A stretch of 34,203 nucleotides of DNA, taken from positions 1 through 34,203 of the forward strand of contig JACDHZ010000008.1 of the NCBI GenBank assembly GCA_013820755.1. The letters are read 5' to 3'. The position numbers were made by a program, and so were the translations under genes. Positions 7,839 to 15,782 of the stretch are shown here, in pieces; positions within the stretch are counted from its first letter, which is position 1; each line of letters opens with the position of its first letter. This DNA is from Chthoniobacterales bacterium. Lineage in GTDB: Bacteria > Verrucomicrobiota > Verrucomicrobiia > Chthoniobacterales > UBA10450. The notes under the pieces are model-generated. The model searched no databases, was not told the DNA's origin, and saw only the letters and a list, made by a program, of their open reading frames with translations.

Positions 7839-10178
7839 ATGCCCAGCCGAACCACGACGCCCAAGACCACAGGCCGCAAGTCTCCGTCGGCGCGAAAGAC
7901 ACCGGCGAAGTCTGCCGTCGCGGCTGAACCCTCGGCTTCGACGACTAAGGCTGCCAAGGGCATCCGGGCGGAGACTGTTGCTAAAACAGCGCGGCCAATG
8001 CCTGCCGCCACCACACCGGCCGCGAGATCCCGGGCTGCGACGCAAGCTGCGGCAGCGGCTGCGGCTACTCCGCCGCCGTCCGCAGCCCCACGACCGCCGG
8101 TGGAGAGCGTTTCCCTGATTGACGACAAGAAGCCGCGCCCAAAACGGGAAGGCGCTACACGCACGACAAAGTCGTTTCTGCCGCCAATCTCGCGAATCAT
8201 CGCCCCCCCTCCGACTCCAATAGCGCCGCCGAAACCGCCGGTGCCTGAACCCGAGGTCGTCGAAAAGAAGGCCCCGCCGCCAGTGCTCGACTTGATTTCT
8301 CCTGCCGCGCCAACTCCTGGAGTTATCACTCCCGCTACGCCGCCGGTCGTGGCTCCGGAAGTTGTAGCCGAAGCACCCGCGGCAGAAGCGGAAGGCAAGC
8401 CGCAAAAGATCATTCACATCAAGCCGCCGATCATTGTGAAGCAGCTCGCGAGCGAGCTCGGCCTAAAGCCGCACCAGCTGATCGCGGAGCTGATGAGCTT
8501 CAATATCTTCGCGAATATCAACCAGACTATCGAGCCCGATGTCGCGACGAAGATCTGTTCGAACCACGGCTTCGTGTTCGAGATGGAACGTCGTGAAAAG
8601 GGCGGCGGCGTTCACAAGACTGTAGAAGTGGTCGTCGCGCCGCCTCCGCCGGTCATCGAGAAGGAAGAGGAGCTAAAGACTCGCGGCCCGATCATCACTT
8701 TCATGGGACACGTCGATCACGGCAAGACGTCGTTGATGGATGCTATCCGCAAGACGCGCGTTGCAGCCGGCGAAGCGGGCGGCATTACACAGCACATCGG
8801 CGCCTACACGGTAGAGCATAAAGGAACCCGGATTACATTTTTGGATACGCCTGGCCACGCGGCGTTTACTGCGATGCGAGCGCGCGGCGCTCAAGTCACA
8901 GACATCGTCGTGCTTGTTGTCGCTGCCGACGACGGCCTGATGCCACAAACGATCGAGGCCATCAATCACGCAAAGGCCGCCGAGCACGTGAAGATCCTGG
9001 TCGCTCTCAACAAAATTGATCTTCCCGGCGCGAACATCGACAGGGTGAAGAAGCAGCTGCAAGAGCGAGAATTAAGCCCGGAGGATTGGGGCGGCGACAC
9101 GATCGTCTGCGAAGTCTCGGCCACAAAAGGCATCGGTATCGATCATTTGCTCGAAATGATGGCGTTACAGGCTGAAGTGCTCGAGTTAAAGGCTTCACCG
9201 ACTGCGGTTCCGCGCGGCACAGTGATTGAAGCGCAACTTGAAGCCGGTCGCGGGCCGACGGCGACGGTGATTGTGCAGATGGGGACTTTGAAACTCGGCG
9301 ACCCATTCATCTGCGGCGAATTCGGCGGTAAGGTGAAAGCGCTCGTCGATGATCGCGGGAAGCCGCTGAAGCAAGCCGGCCCGGCAACGCCGGTAAAGGT
9401 TGTTGGATTCACCGGGCTCCCTGAAGCCGGCGATGAATTCCTGGTGATGGATTCGGAACGCTCCGCGAAGACGTTGAGTGAAGAGCGGTTGCTTTCCCGG
9501 CGCACTGAAAAGCTCGCAGCACCACCGCGCGCAACGCTCGAATCGTTGCTCACAGCCGCTGACGGGAAGAAGCATCTGCGCATTATTTTGAAGTGCGACG
9601 CACAAGGCTCTCTCGAGGCGCTGAGCACCGCGTTGTATCAGATCGAGAGCAAGAAAGTGGATCTTGACATCATCCACTCCGGCGTCGGACCGATTTCGGA
9701 GAACGACATCTTGCTAGCGAGTGCATCGAATACGGTCGTCGTCGGCTTCAACATCAAAGTCGAAGCCAACGCTGTGAACGCTGCGAAACGCGAAGGCGTC
9801 CAAGTTAAACTCTATAGCATCATCTATGAGTTGATCGACCAGATCAAAGAATCGATGGCAGGTCTGCTCGACCCCGAACATCGCGAGACAGTGATCGGGC
9901 ATGCGGAGGTCAAGCAGGTCTTCAAGTTGAGCCGCGGCATCGTTGCTGGGTGTCTCGTTACGGATGGCAGGATTGGCCGCACATCACGCGCCCGCGTCTT
10001 ACGTCGCCGCCAGCCGGTTTACGATGGCGGACTCTCGACACTGCGGCGTTTTCAGGACGACGTGAAGGAGGTCCGTGTTGGCCTCGAGTGCGGTATCAAG
10101 CTCGGCGATTTCAACGAATACCAGGTAGGCGACATCATCGAATGCTACAACCTGGAGCAGGTCGCGCAGAAGCTCTGA
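7839..10178 (+). CDS. infB: Translation initiation factor IF-2
   Basis: GTPase that places initiator fMet-tRNA on the 30S subunit and promotes subunit joining. 779 residues. An N-terminal 185 residues of low-complexity Ala/Pro/Lys sequence precede the IF2_N module (about 190-245, IHIKPPIIVKQLASELGLK). The G domain has G1 GHVDHGKT (290-297), switch-I GGITQHIGAY (314-323), G3 DTPGH (336-340), G4 NKID (391-394) and a G5-like SATKG. Domains II to IV follow to the C-terminus (VGLECGIKLGDFNEYQVGDIIECY, the IF2-C barrel). The ATG at 7839 is 38 bases after nusA; the ATG at 7820 is out of frame. The ylxR gene often found between nusA and infB is absent. Confidence 0.97.
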   Translation: MPSRTTTPKTTGRKSPSARKTPAKSAVAAEPSASTTKAAKGIRAETVAKTARPMPAATTPAARSRAATQAAAAAAATPPPSAAPRPPVESVSLIDDKKPRPKREGATRTTKSFLPPISRIIAPPPTPIAPPKPPVPEPEVVEKKAPPPVLDLISPAAPTPGVITPATPPVVAPEVVAEAPAAEAEGKPQKIIHIKPPIIVKQLASELGLKPHQLIAELMSFNIFANINQTIEPDVATKICSNHGFVFEMERREKGGGVHKTVEVVVAPPPPVIEKEEELKTRGPIITFMGHVDHGKTSLMDAIRKTRVAAGEAGGITQHIGAYTVEHKGTRITFLDTPGHAAFTAMRARGAQVTDIVVLVVAADDGLMPQTIEAINHAKAAEHVKILVALNKIDLPGANIDRVKKQLQERELSPEDWGGDTIVCEVSATKGIGIDHLLEMMALQAEVLELKASPTAVPRGTVIEAQLEAGRGPTATVIVQMGTLKLGDPFICGEFGGKVKALVDDRGKPLKQAGPATPVKVVGFTGLPEAGDEFLVMDSERSAKTLSEERLLSRRTEKLAAPPRATLESLLTAADGKKHLRIILKCDAQGSLEALSTALYQIESKKVDLDIIHSGVGPISENDILLASASNTVVVGFNIKVEANAVNAAKREGVQVKLYSIIYELIDQIKESMAGLLDPEHRETVIGHAEVKQVFKLSRGIVAGCLVTDGRIGRTSRARVLRRRQPVYDGGLSTLRRFQDDVKEVRVGLECGIKLGDFNEYQVGDIIECYNLEQVAQKL

Positions 10179-10258
10179 CCGAGTTGGGACGCTAGGGCTG
10201 AGGGTTGGTGAACCTTCTCCCGCCTCTTCTATCCTCAAACGGCTCAACTTCCCAACCA

Positions 10259-10624
10259 ATGAAACATCGACTCCTCCGCGTGAACGAGCTCGTGAAGCGC
10301 GAACTCAGCATGATCATCACGCGCGACATGCGCTTCGAGAATGTACTCGTCACGGTGAATACGGTCGACGTCACGCCCGACCTGAAGAACGCGCACGTCT
10401 TCGTAAGCGTCCTTGGGAAAGGGAGCGCCCCCGCGGTAATCGCGCAGCTCGACGCGAACCGCACGGCGCTCCAGGCCGAGATGTCGAAGCACGTGATCCT
10501 GAAATACACGCCGCACCTGAATTTTCACCTCGATGAGTCGATCGAACGCGGAGCACGGGTTTTCAAAATCCTTCAGGAGATCGCTCCAGTCGGCGAAGAT
10601 GAGGATGTCGAAGAGCAACGCTAG
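10259..10624 (+). CDS. rbfA: 30S ribosome-binding factor RbfA
   Basis: Small KH-fold protein needed for late 30S maturation, acting near the 5' helix of 16S rRNA. From the ATG at 10259 it has 121 residues, the family's usual size, and begins MKHRLLRVNELVKRELS with typical continuation VTVNTVDVTPDLKNAHVFVSVLG and the C-terminal LDESIERGARVFKIL. An upstream in-frame GTG at 10205 would add 18 residues with no family resemblance. It follows infB by 80 bases and its 3' end overlaps the next gene by 26 bases, so translation is probably coupled. Confidence 0.93.
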   Translation: MKHRLLRVNELVKRELSMIITRDMRFENVLVTVNTVDVTPDLKNAHVFVSVLGKGSAPAVIAQLDANRTALQAEMSKHVILKYTPHLNFHLDESIERGARVFKILQEIAPVGEDEDVEEQR

Positions 10625-11609
10625 TGAATCTGCTGCGAACTCCACTTTTCCGGAGATCGCCTCGGCGCTTCGGGCTGCGCAGCGTATTGTAATCGTCAGC
10701 CACGTCCGCCCCGACGGAGATGCGTTTGGCAGCCAACTCGCGCTTGCGCTCTCACTACGTCAGCTTGGCAAGGATGTTGCCGTTTGGAACGAGGACGGTC
10801 TTCTCGACAAGTATAGCTTCATTCCTGGCGGAGAATTGCTGCACGTACCAACTGCAGACGCGGCCCCTTTTGATCTCGGAGTTGCTCTGGACACGGCAGG
10901 GCAAAACCGGCTTGGCCTCGCCGGAGAACTCGCTCGTGCGCCGAAGTGGATCAACATCGATCATCATCCTACTAATCCTCGCTACGGCGATCTGGTTTTC
11001 ATCGATCCCACCGCGCCAGCGACTGGCCAGATCCTGTTTGAGCTGATCTCGAGTGAAGATTTGCCGATGGACGCGAAGATTGCCGAGAACCTGTTCGTCG
11101 CGATCTCAACCGACACCGGTTCGTTCCAATACCCAAACACCACGGCGCGGACATTCGAGATTGGTGCGGAGCTGGTGAAATGCGGCGTCGACGTTGGACG
11201 GGTCAGCCAATTGCTGTACGAGAGCTATCCGCTCCGTCGCGCGGAACTCCTGCGAGAGTTGCTCGGGACAATGCGGATCGAAGCCAATGGGAACGTCGCT
11301 GCGTTCAGTCTCAGCCTTGCGGTCGTCGAACGCCTCCGCGTTAAAGCTGAAGACAACGAAGGGCTTATTGACCACCTCCGAGCGATTGAAGGTGTGGTCG
11401 TGGCAGTATTTTTCGAAGAGTTGATCGAAGGCAAAGTGCGCGTGAGCATGCGATCCAAGAGTGAAACAGCGGATGTTTCCGACATCTGCCAGCGATTCGG
11501 CGGCGGTGGTCATAAACTCGCTGCCGGCGCGCGTATACGTGGAAGCTTGGCGGAAGTAGAAGAGCGGGTACTGAAAGCAATTTCTGATGTCGTTAACTGC
11601 AACTCCTGA
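10599..11609 (+). CDS. nrnA: DHH/DHHA1 phosphoesterase, NrnA-like (nano-RNase / pAp phosphatase)
   Basis: DHH-superfamily phosphoesterase that degrades 2-5-nt RNAs and, in studied homologues, dephosphorylates 3'-phosphoadenosine 5'-phosphate. About 336 residues from the ATG at 10599 (a second ATG at 10605 is equally possible). Metal-binding motifs are intact: VSHVRPDGDAFGS (about 33-45), LGVALD (93-98), the signature NIDHHPTNPRYGD (about 119-131, DHH at 121-123) and the DHHA1 substrate-binding motif FGGGGHKLAAGA near the C-terminus. It starts inside rbfA and ends inside truB (23-base overlap), locking it into the operon. This placement between rbfA and truB is common in several phyla. The split between RNase and phosphatase activity cannot be judged from sequence. 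Confidence 0.93.
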   Translation: MRMSKSNASESAANSTFPEIASALRAAQRIVIVSHVRPDGDAFGSQLALALSLRQLGKDVAVWNEDGLLDKYSFIPGGELLHVPTADAAPFDLGVALDTAGQNRLGLAGELARAPKWINIDHHPTNPRYGDLVFIDPTAPATGQILFELISSEDLPMDAKIAENLFVAISTDTGSFQYPNTTARTFEIGAELVKCGVDVGRVSQLLYESYPLRRAELLRELLGTMRIEANGNVAAFSLSLAVVERLRVKAEDNEGLIDHLRAIEGVVVAVFFEELIEGKVRVSMRSKSETADVSDICQRFGGGGHKLAAGARIRGSLAEVEERVLKAISDVVNCNS

Positions 11610-12309
11610 CGGCGTTCTCCTGATCGACAAGGCCGCGGGTATGACATCCCATGATGTCGTAGCATTGGTCAGGCGACGGCTGCAGATAAAAAAAGTGGGT
11701 CACTGCGGCACGCTCGATCCGATTGCCACAGGTCTTTTACTGCTCACTCTCGGTCGCGGCACCAAGATCCAGGATCTCCTGATGAGCGAGGATAAAGAAT
11801 ACGTCGGCACGTTGACGCTCGGTGTGACAACCGACACTCAGGACCGCGCTGGGAAGATTCTGGAAGAGCAACCGGTTCCGCCGCTGACCGACGAGATGGT
11901 TCGCGCCGCATTCGAAAAATTTCGCGGCGACTTTTATCAGATGCCGCCAATGGTGTCGGCCATCAAACAGGGTGGAGTGCCATTGTACAAGCTGGCTCGC
12001 GCGGGGAAGGTGGTCGTGCGCGAGCCGCGTCTCGTTCATGTTTATCGCTACGGGATCGATCGCATCGCGCCGCCAGAGATCGACTTCCGGGTGTCGTGCA
12101 GCAAGGGATTCTACGTCCGGACGTATGTGCACGACATTGGGGAAGTGCTTAGTTGCGGTGCGCATTTGAAGAACCTCCGACGGACCCGTTCAGGTCGCTT
12201 TGTCGTCGACGGCGCCGTAACTGTCGATGAGCTGCAAAATTCGAATCCTGTCGATACTCTCGGCCGAATTTTGACGCTGCCGGAAGTTTCGCGGATGCGC
12301 GGCGCCTAA
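11587..12309 (+). CDS. truB: tRNA pseudouridine-55 synthase TruB
   Basis: Converts U55 of the tRNA T-loop to pseudouridine. 240 residues, on the short side because the C-terminal PUA domain is minimal or absent. The N-terminus reads GVLLIDKAAGMTSHDVV, followed by the catalytic motif VGHCGTLDPIATGLLLL with nucleophile Asp44. Later family blocks are QMPPMVSAIKQGGVPLYKLAR and CSKGFYVRTYVHDIGE. The start ATG lies 23 bases inside the end of nrnA, and ribF begins 12 bases after the stop. Confidence 0.96.
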   Translation: MSLTATPDGVLLIDKAAGMTSHDVVALVRRRLQIKKVGHCGTLDPIATGLLLLTLGRGTKIQDLLMSEDKEYVGTLTLGVTTDTQDRAGKILEEQPVPPLTDEMVRAAFEKFRGDFYQMPPMVSAIKQGGVPLYKLARAGKVVVREPRLVHVYRYGIDRIAPPEIDFRVSCSKGFYVRTYVHDIGEVLSCGAHLKNLRRTRSGRFVVDGAVTVDELQNSNPVDTLGRILTLPEVSRMRGA

Positions 12310-12321
12310 CGACTCCCGCCG

Positions 12322-13245
12322 ATGGAAATTCTGCGGTCCATCCCGGAGCTCAGGACCCTAAATGGCCCGCTTTTTACCGCCATCGGTGTGTTCGATGGCG
12401 TCCATCTCGGGCACCAGGCGGTCGTCTCAACCTCGGCTGAACACGCGCGTGAAGCAGGCGGAATGCCTGTGGTCGTCACTTTCGATCCGCATCCGGCTAA
12501 AGTTTTGAGACCGGAAAAAGCGCCGCACCTCCTGACTGCTACCAAACACAAGATCGCGCTTATTCGCGACTTAGGGGTGGAGCATCTGCTCGTGATTCGT
12601 TTCGACCGTGAGTTTGCAGAGACGACGCCGGAGGAGTTCGTATACCAGCTGGTGAGGCATTCAAATCCCCTGCGCGAGATCTGCGTCGGTCACGAATGGT
12701 CGTTCGGCAAGAATCGGGCCGGCAATCTCACCCTGCTGCAAAAGCTGGGAGCAGAGCATGGGTTCAGTGTTGTTGGGATAAAGCCGGTCGCGGTAAATCA
12801 CACCGTTGTCAGCAGCACCGCGATTCGCCGCGCAGTGGAGACCGGTGATTTAAAGAAAGCTGCTGAGATGTTGGGTCGCCAATACACGATCCTCGGCACA
12901 GTGAAACGCGGCGCGCAGCTCGGACGCGAGCTCGGCTTTCCGACAGCCAACATCAGCGCACATAGCGAACAGTTCCCGCCAAACGGCGTGTACGCGGCCG
13001 AAGCCAAACTGGATGGTGCGATCGTCCGCGGCCTGGTGAACCTCGGCTACCGGCCAACGGTGAATGGCGGCAGTTCCGAGCGGTTACTAGAGCTTCATCT
13101 GTTCGATTTCGACCGCAATATCTACGATCACGACGTGGAGGTCCGATTCACCCGCTATATTCGGCCGGAGCAGAAATATGCGAATCTCGGCGAGCTAGCA
13201 GCGCAGATTGCTCGCGATGTAGACGCCGCGCGACAACCGGCATAA
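12322..13245 (+). CDS. ribF: Bifunctional riboflavin kinase / FAD synthetase RibF
   Basis: Makes FMN from riboflavin and then FAD from FMN. 307 residues, the standard size of the two-domain bacterial enzyme. The N-terminal adenylyltransferase domain shows GVFDGVHLGH (22-31), TFDPHPAKVL and the SSTAIRRAVETGD motif. The C-terminal kinase domain begins around residue 185 with ILGTVKRGAQLGRELGFPTAN (the PTAN nucleotide-binding motif) and continues GVYAAEA, NLGYRPTVNGG and ELHLFDFDRNIYDHDVEV. Last gene of the nusA cluster. It converges on the anti-sigma gene with a 24-base gap in which I see no clear terminator. Confidence 0.96.
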   Translation: MEILRSIPELRTLNGPLFTAIGVFDGVHLGHQAVVSTSAEHAREAGGMPVVVTFDPHPAKVLRPEKAPHLLTATKHKIALIRDLGVEHLLVIRFDREFAETTPEEFVYQLVRHSNPLREICVGHEWSFGKNRAGNLTLLQKLGAEHGFSVVGIKPVAVNHTVVSSTAIRRAVETGDLKKAAEMLGRQYTILGTVKRGAQLGRELGFPTANISAHSEQFPPNGVYAAEAKLDGAIVRGLVNLGYRPTVNGGSSERLLELHLFDFDRNIYDHDVEVRFTRYIRPEQKYANLGELAAQIARDVDAARQPA

Positions 13246-13269
13246 CCCCAGAAAGCAGCCGGCGAACCG

Positions 13270-13611
13270 CTACAAGCGCAGTTCGCGCGCGTTTGACGCG
13301 GCGGCGTAGGCGCTGACGCCCATGACTGTGATTGCGCACAAGCCCGCAATCGCGCAGACAGTAGCAAGCGGCATCGCGACCAGGAATGTCGCCGCGTCTG
13401 CGAGGAATCGTCCGCCGCCTGAAACCAGATATGCGATAACACAGGCAACAAACGTGACGCCAAGCAGGACCGAGACACGCACGACTCGGGACTGGCGCCG
13501 ACCTGCAGGCAACTGCTGCACCACGCGCGCAGTGAAGCCTGCGTCGTCGATATACGGCGCCTCTTCACGCAACTGAGCGTCGAGCCAGTCTTCCTGGAGT
13601 TGTTCGTCCAT
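13270..13611 (-). CDS. Small membrane protein, putative anti-sigma factor for the adjacent ECF sigma
   Basis: No family recognised by motif. From the ATG at 13611 it is 113 residues: a soluble N-terminal part (1-41, MDEQLQEDWLDAQLREEAPYI, highly acidic) and two hydrophobic segments (about 42-63 and 74-101). That order, a short cytoplasmic acidic domain followed by membrane helices directly behind an ECF sigma gene, is what anti-sigma factors look like. The zinc-binding HxxxCxxC motif of the common anti-sigma domain is not present. The start is two bases after the sigma stop, with a GGAGAG ribosome-binding site inside the end of the sigma gene; an in-frame start at 13629 would overlap sigma and is less likely. 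The function is inferred from position only. Confidence 0.6.
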   Translation of the reverse strand: MDEQLQEDWLDAQLREEAPYIDDAGFTARVVQQLPAGRRQSRVVRVSVLLGVTFVACVIAYLVSGGGRFLADAATFLVAMPLATVCAIAGLCAITVMGVSAYAAASNARELRL

Positions 13612-13613
13612 CG

Positions 13614-14150
13614 TCACTTTTCTCTCCACGCGGCGAGCGTCTTCTTGAGCTTTTCGCGTCCGCGCAGCACATTGGTCTTAACAGTTCCCAGCGGAATGTC
13701 GAGCACGCGCGCGGCTTCGTCGTGCGACAAACCACTTTGGCAGCAAAGCAAGACCGCCGCGCGCTCGTGAATTGGAAGCAATTGCAATGCCTGCATGAGG
13801 TCCTGTCTTAATGCGGGGTCGGCTGTCTGCGGGTCCTGCTCGGCCTCGAGTTGCGTCTCATCGATCCCGACCAACTCTTTACGCCGTCGGGCATCCTCGC
13901 GGAAACAGTTGTACGCGATCCGGTAAAGCCACGTCGAAAACTTCGCCTCCCCGCGGAAGCTGCCGATATTCTTATAAGCGCGAAGGAAAGTCTCCTGCGC
14001 GAGATCGTCCGCGAGCGCCAGATCACTGCGCGCGAGCTGCCGGAGCAGGCCGCGCACAGCGGATTGATGGCGCCGCACGAGTTCCGCGAAGGCGTGGTGA
14101 TCATCTTCGAGAAGAACTCGCGCGACCAGATCTGCATCGGTCAGCGACAC
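13614..14150 (-). CDS. ECF-type RNA polymerase sigma factor
   Basis: Alternative sigma-70-family factor of the extracytoplasmic-function group, redirecting RNA polymerase to an unknown regulon. 178 residues. Sigma-2 covers about 15-92, with the polymerase-binding segment DDLAQETFLRAYKNI (48-62) and the -10-reading region FSTWLYRIAYNCFREDARRR. Sigma-4 covers about 118-172, with LSHDEAARVLDIPLGTVKTNVLRGREKLKK as the -35-binding helix-turn-helix. The start is a GTG at 14150; a strong GGAGG immediately abuts that codon, so the exact start is uncertain. It sits 9 bases after the DUF6249-like gene and 2 bases before the putative anti-sigma gene, so the three form one unit. Confidence 0.92.
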   Translation of the reverse strand: MSLTDADLVARVLLEDDHHAFAELVRRHQSAVRGLLRQLARSDLALADDLAQETFLRAYKNIGSFRGEAKFSTWLYRIAYNCFREDARRRKELVGIDETQLEAEQDPQTADPALRQDLMQALQLLPIHERAAVLLCCQSGLSHDEAARVLDIPLGTVKTNVLRGREKLKKTLAAWREK

Positions 14151-14159
14151 CTCCGCAGG

Positions 14160-14870
14160 CTAGGAGACACGCGGCGCATTGTCGGTACTTGGTTTCGGGC
14201 CTTCGAGTTTCCACACGAGCAGGTAACCGGCACCGATCAGGAATGGAATAATCCCAATTGCCCAGGCGCCGCCATCCCAGTCGTTCACCGCGCCGAAGAA
14301 TACCATCAGCCCCACGCCGATCATCATCAGCACCACCCCGCGGCGGACGTCGGAGCGCGCACGGGCCGGTGAGTGCGGCGTGGCGAAGAGTGCTTCAGGC
14401 ACCGGCTGCCCTTTCTCCACCATCAGGCGGACGGTACGGTGCAACGAACGCGCCTTCCAGTAGCTGAAGAACATGATGAGACCGACCACCAGCACCGGCG
14501 CACCGAACAACGTCGTGAAGATGATGCCCACGATTGGGATGGCCATCAGCGCGCCATCGCCGATGTCCCCATCGTGGATGCGAACGTGGCCCTTCTCGAG
14601 GTCCGGTTTCTCGTCATCGCCGAACGTGATGTTCACGCCGCGCTTGGCCTTCTTGTTGATGCGACTTTCGAGGTCGCCGGCGCTGGTGCTAGGTGGCACC
14701 GACGGAGGTGCTGGCGCTGCCGCTGGGGCAGCGGGCGCGACGGGAGACGCCAGAATTTGCATATCCGGATTCGCCGGAGAGACGTCAGGAGGCGTTGCGG
14801 CGGGATCCTGGGCAAAAAGCGTAACCGCGAGAGCCGCGGAACAGAGGCAGGAGAGGAGAGTAGTTTTCAT
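14160..14870 (-). CDS. Secreted/membrane DUF6249-like protein upstream of the ECF sigma factor
   Basis: Function unknown. From the ATG at 14870 it is 236 residues: signal peptide (1-20, MKTTLLSCLCSAALAVTLFA, probably cut before Gln21), an Ala/Pro-rich linker (25-62), a charged segment with KPDLEKGHVRIHDGDIGDG, a hydrophobic stretch (about 107-136), the cytoplasmic-looking block ARSLHRTVRLMVEKGQPVPEALF (140-162), then two further helices (about 177-194 and 201-220). The block with VEKGQPVPE and the paired helices is what I recall of DUF6249 proteins, often found beside ECF sigma/anti-sigma pairs. AAAGGA upstream of 14870 supports this start over the longer in-frame one at 14975. It may sense envelope state for the sigma factor; that is inference. 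Confidence 0.75.
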   Translation of the reverse strand: MKTTLLSCLCSAALAVTLFAQDPAATPPDVSPANPDMQILASPVAPAAPAAAPAPPSVPPSTSAGDLESRINKKAKRGVNITFGDDEKPDLEKGHVRIHDGDIGDGALMAIPIVGIIFTTLFGAPVLVVGLIMFFSYWKARSLHRTVRLMVEKGQPVPEALFATPHSPARARSDVRRGVVLMMIGVGLMVFFGAVNDWDGGAWAIGIIPFLIGAGYLLVWKLEGPKPSTDNAPRVS

Positions 14871-14950
14871 TATTGTCCTTTTGTAGTGAGATGCGGCGGG
14901 AGGGCATTTGGATTCAAGAATCTCACCCCTGCCGTCTGGGCAATTTAGCC

Positions 14951-14978
14951 TTGCGTGCACAGAGGCCGTGGACATTAT
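14951..14978 (+). promoter_or_regulatory. Candidate promoter for tRNA-Gly
   Basis: TTGCGT (14951-14956), a 16-base spacer and CATTAT (14973-14978), which would start transcription some 8-10 bases before the mature tRNA 5' end at 14996. The -35 is weak and the -10 matches four of six consensus positions. Position is the main support. Confidence 0.35.
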
Positions 14979-14995
14979 TTCTACCCGCTCAAGAT

Positions 14996-15068
14996 GCGGG
15001 TGTAGCTCAGTTGGTAGAGCACCTCCTTGCCAAGGAGGACGTCGCGAGTTCGAGTCTCGTCACCCGCT
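14996..15068 (+). tRNA. tRNA-Gly, anticodon GCC
   Basis: Full cloverleaf in 73 bases. The acceptor stem GCGGGTG (14996-15002) pairs with CACCCGC (15061-15067); the discriminator is T, as expected for bacterial tRNA-Gly. The D-arm contains AGCTCAGTTGGTAGAGC. The anticodon arm is CCTCC-TTGCCAA-GGAGG with anticodon GCC. The T-arm contains GTTCGAGTC. No CCA is encoded, so it must be added after transcription. The gene stands alone between the divergent DUF6249 gene and the convergent broken hydrolase; a small CTGTT/AACAG hairpin follows but without a T-tract. Confidence 0.97.
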
Positions 15069-15120
15069 GTTCCAAACAGAGTGTTCTCCAGCAGCGGCGT
15101 TTGGCAGCCGAACGCCGCGC

Positions 15121-15733
15121 TCAGCTCCCGATCCATTGTTTCGCCAGCGCCAGATCGGCGTCCACTAAGCCGTGACCGGCTTGTTGGATCGCAATTTGCA
15201 CCTCGCAGCCTGCGCCCTGCAGCAGACTGCGAGAGATCGAACATTCGAAAGCGGAATAATCGGGTCACTGTCCCCAGCCGAGAGCAACACGCGTTTACCT
15301 TCCAGCTCAGGCACAGATGGATTCGATAACGGCATCATGGCACGAAGCAGAATCGCCGACTTCAGCATCTCAGGCCTCAGCAAGATCATAGCGGCCGCGA
15401 TGTTGGCTCCATTCGAGTATCCAACAGCCGTAAGCTGCGAAACGTCGAACTTGTATTCCACTGCTGCCGCGAGGACGAAATCCGCTAGCTCGTTGGCTCG
15501 CCGCACCACGTCTTCTTCGTCGAAGACGCCTTCAGCAAAGCGCCGGAAGAATCGCGCCATTCCGTTCTCCAGGACTTTCCCGCGGGGCTTAGGATACCGG
15601 CGACAGAGTCAAGCTCGTGTCCGAGAGGGATCAAATTGGATTCGTCAGCGCCGGTCCCGTGGAGCAGCAACAAGGTGCGGGCCGATCCATTACGCGGTGG
15701 CACAAATTGGTGCACGAAGTCCAGGTTCGGCAT
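15121..15733 (-). pseudogene. Alpha/beta hydrolase (phospholipase/carboxylesterase type) broken by two single-base deletions
   Basis: Reads as a serine esterase of the YpfH/phospholipase-carboxylesterase family in three frames. Frame one from the ATG at 15733 gives MPNLDFVHQFVPP, the oxyanion-hole motif LLLLHGTGADESNL and ELDSVAGILSP. At about 15582-15588 one C appears to be missing; the next frame continues RGKVLENGMARFFRRF, the nucleophile elbow GYSNGA and the acid GDSDPIIPLSNVRSLA. At about 15226-15229 a second base is missing; the last frame gives LLQGAGCEVQIAIQQAGHGL with the catalytic His and ends QWIGS before a TGA at 15123-15121. Adding two bases makes exactly 205 codons. All triad residues survive, so the damage is recent or a sequencing artefact. 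Convergent with tRNA-Gly, divergent from prmA. Confidence 0.8.
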
Positions 15734-15782
15734 TGGGGGAGATGCTCGCCGGTGATGGCACGTTTCAGTTAACATCTTACTG

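Noticed and set aside
7461-8417. Long minus-strand frames (243 and 318 codons) opposite nusA and the IF-2 N-terminus
   Set aside because: They mirror the GC-rich Ala/Pro low-complexity region of IF-2; the products are Gly/Arg/Ser-rich without domains.
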